In this document: positions 32,250-32,571 of the stretch, piece after piece
Numbering within the stretch: position 1 is the first letter of the stretch
Layout: every line of letters starts with the position of its first letter
Assembly: GCA_947487055.1 (NCBI GenBank)
Contig: CANKVN010000017.1
Span: forward strand, 1-32,571
DNA length: 32,571 nt
Direction: 5' to 3'
Source of the DNA: Flavobacteriales bacterium
GTDB taxonomy: Bacteria > Bacteroidota > Bacteroidia > NS11-12g > UBA955
Notes under the pieces: model-generated
Seen by the model: the letters and a program-made list of their open reading frames with translations, nothing else
The model's database searches: none
What the model was told of the DNA's origin: nothing
Made by a program: the position numbers and the translations under genes

Positions 32250-32571
32250 TTATGCTAAGTTGAGTTCTTTTTTCATTTTGTTGATTTGACCGGCAATAGA
32301 GCTATCGTAGATCATGCCGTCAAACATGATGGTCAAACCGCCTACTAGGGCAGTATCAATTTTCTGTTCAATTTTCACCTCTTTGCAACCGGAATGTTTC
32401 TTAACAAACTTATCGATTTCGGTGAGGGTATCATTGTCCAATGCAATGGCACTGGTTACCTCCGCCAGGGTTATGGCATTGGCTTTATTATAAATGGTCA
32501 TGTAAGACTGTCCCATTTCACCCAGCAAATTCTCACGTGATTTATCGGTCATGAGATCAAATACAGACAGG
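32250..32571 (-). CDS. atpH: F1 ATP synthase delta subunit (C-terminal part, gene enters from the right edge)
   Basis: The last 106 codons of atpH; the frame is open to the window edge, and the internal ATG at 32552 is not the start. The segment FDLMTDKSRENLLGEMGQSY matches the family's (L/F)xxLLxxKGRxxLLPEI block that precedes the C-terminal domain, and the end (LVGGLTIMFDGMIYDSSIAG) is the conserved GGxxxxxxDxxIDxSvrg motif. Delta links F1 to the peripheral stalk. F0 genes are expected further right. Confidence 0.93.
   Translation of the reverse strand, partial: LSVFDLMTDKSRENLLGEMGQSYMTIYNKANAITLAEVTSAIALDNDTLTEIDKFVKKHSGCKEVKIEQKIDTALVGGLTIMFDGMIYDSSIAGQINKMKKELNLA

Noticed and set aside
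1-32571. Mobile elements, CRISPR arrays, defence systems, tRNA or rRNA genes
   Set aside because: No transposase, integrase, direct-repeat array, cloverleaf or rRNA-like segment was found; genes and codon use look even across the window.

Overview
The window is a compact, gene-dense stretch of a Bacteroidota chromosome, probably from an environmental member; the order cannot be fixed from sequence alone. Evidence for the phylum: a GldB-type gliding lipoprotein, a DUF5686/carboxypeptidase-regulatory-like surface protein, small PorT-type outer-membrane barrels, a START-like 133-aa protein, an F-ATPase operon that ends at gamma without beta and epsilon, few Shine-Dalgarno sequences, and nine perfect matches to the Bacteroidota -7 promoter box TAnnTTTG, all directly upstream of genes they point into. 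GC is moderate by eye. I see no insertion sequence, prophage, CRISPR array, tRNA or rRNA, and no gap over 300 bp lacks a gene.

Layout. 1-833: 5' part of a GlcD-type FAD oxidase (-). 908-2781: sensor kinase and OmpR-type regulator (+) overlapping by 4 bp, behind a TACTTTTG promoter with a 12-bp palindrome. 2789-5287: DUF5686 protein (-). 5434-9270: 1278-aa secreted TraB/GumN protein (+). 9264-10726: gldB-like lipoprotein gene coupled to a hotdog thioesterase gene (-). 10735-14291: outer-membrane barrel, NAD synthetase and MFS transporter (+), starting 8 bp from the gldB start. 14305-14880: glucosaminidase-like secreted protein (-). 15045-17556: lipoprotein (TTG start) and DNA primase (-), facing an M20 amidohydrolase at 17603-18823 (+). 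18820-19221: START-like protein (-). 19335-21634: PAP2 phosphatase and ArnT/PMT-type glycosyltransferase (+), overlapping by 4 bp. 21695-22633: arginase (+). 22609-23622: LuxC-type acyl-CoA reductase (-). 23716-24438: second barrel (+). 24443-25456: GufA/ZIP11-type metal transporter preceded by a 57-aa one-helix membrane protein gene (-). 25529-29131: M20 dipeptidase and Rel/SpoT enzyme (+). 29189-29680: histidine-bearing four-helix membrane protein (+). 29750-32571: ATP synthase gamma, alpha and partial delta (-), ending at a bidirectional terminator.

Most of this is housekeeping (NAD synthesis, replication priming, stringent response, ATP synthesis) mixed with envelope genes (two-component system, surface and outer-membrane proteins, gliding lipoprotein, lipid-linked sugar transfer). 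The least explained items are the small membrane protein ahead of the ZIP transporter, the very long TraB protein with a polylysine insert and polyaspartate tract, the 8-bp divergent gldB/barrel start pair, and the repeated near-leaderless promoter geometry. I found no multi-gene system that I would call clearly new.
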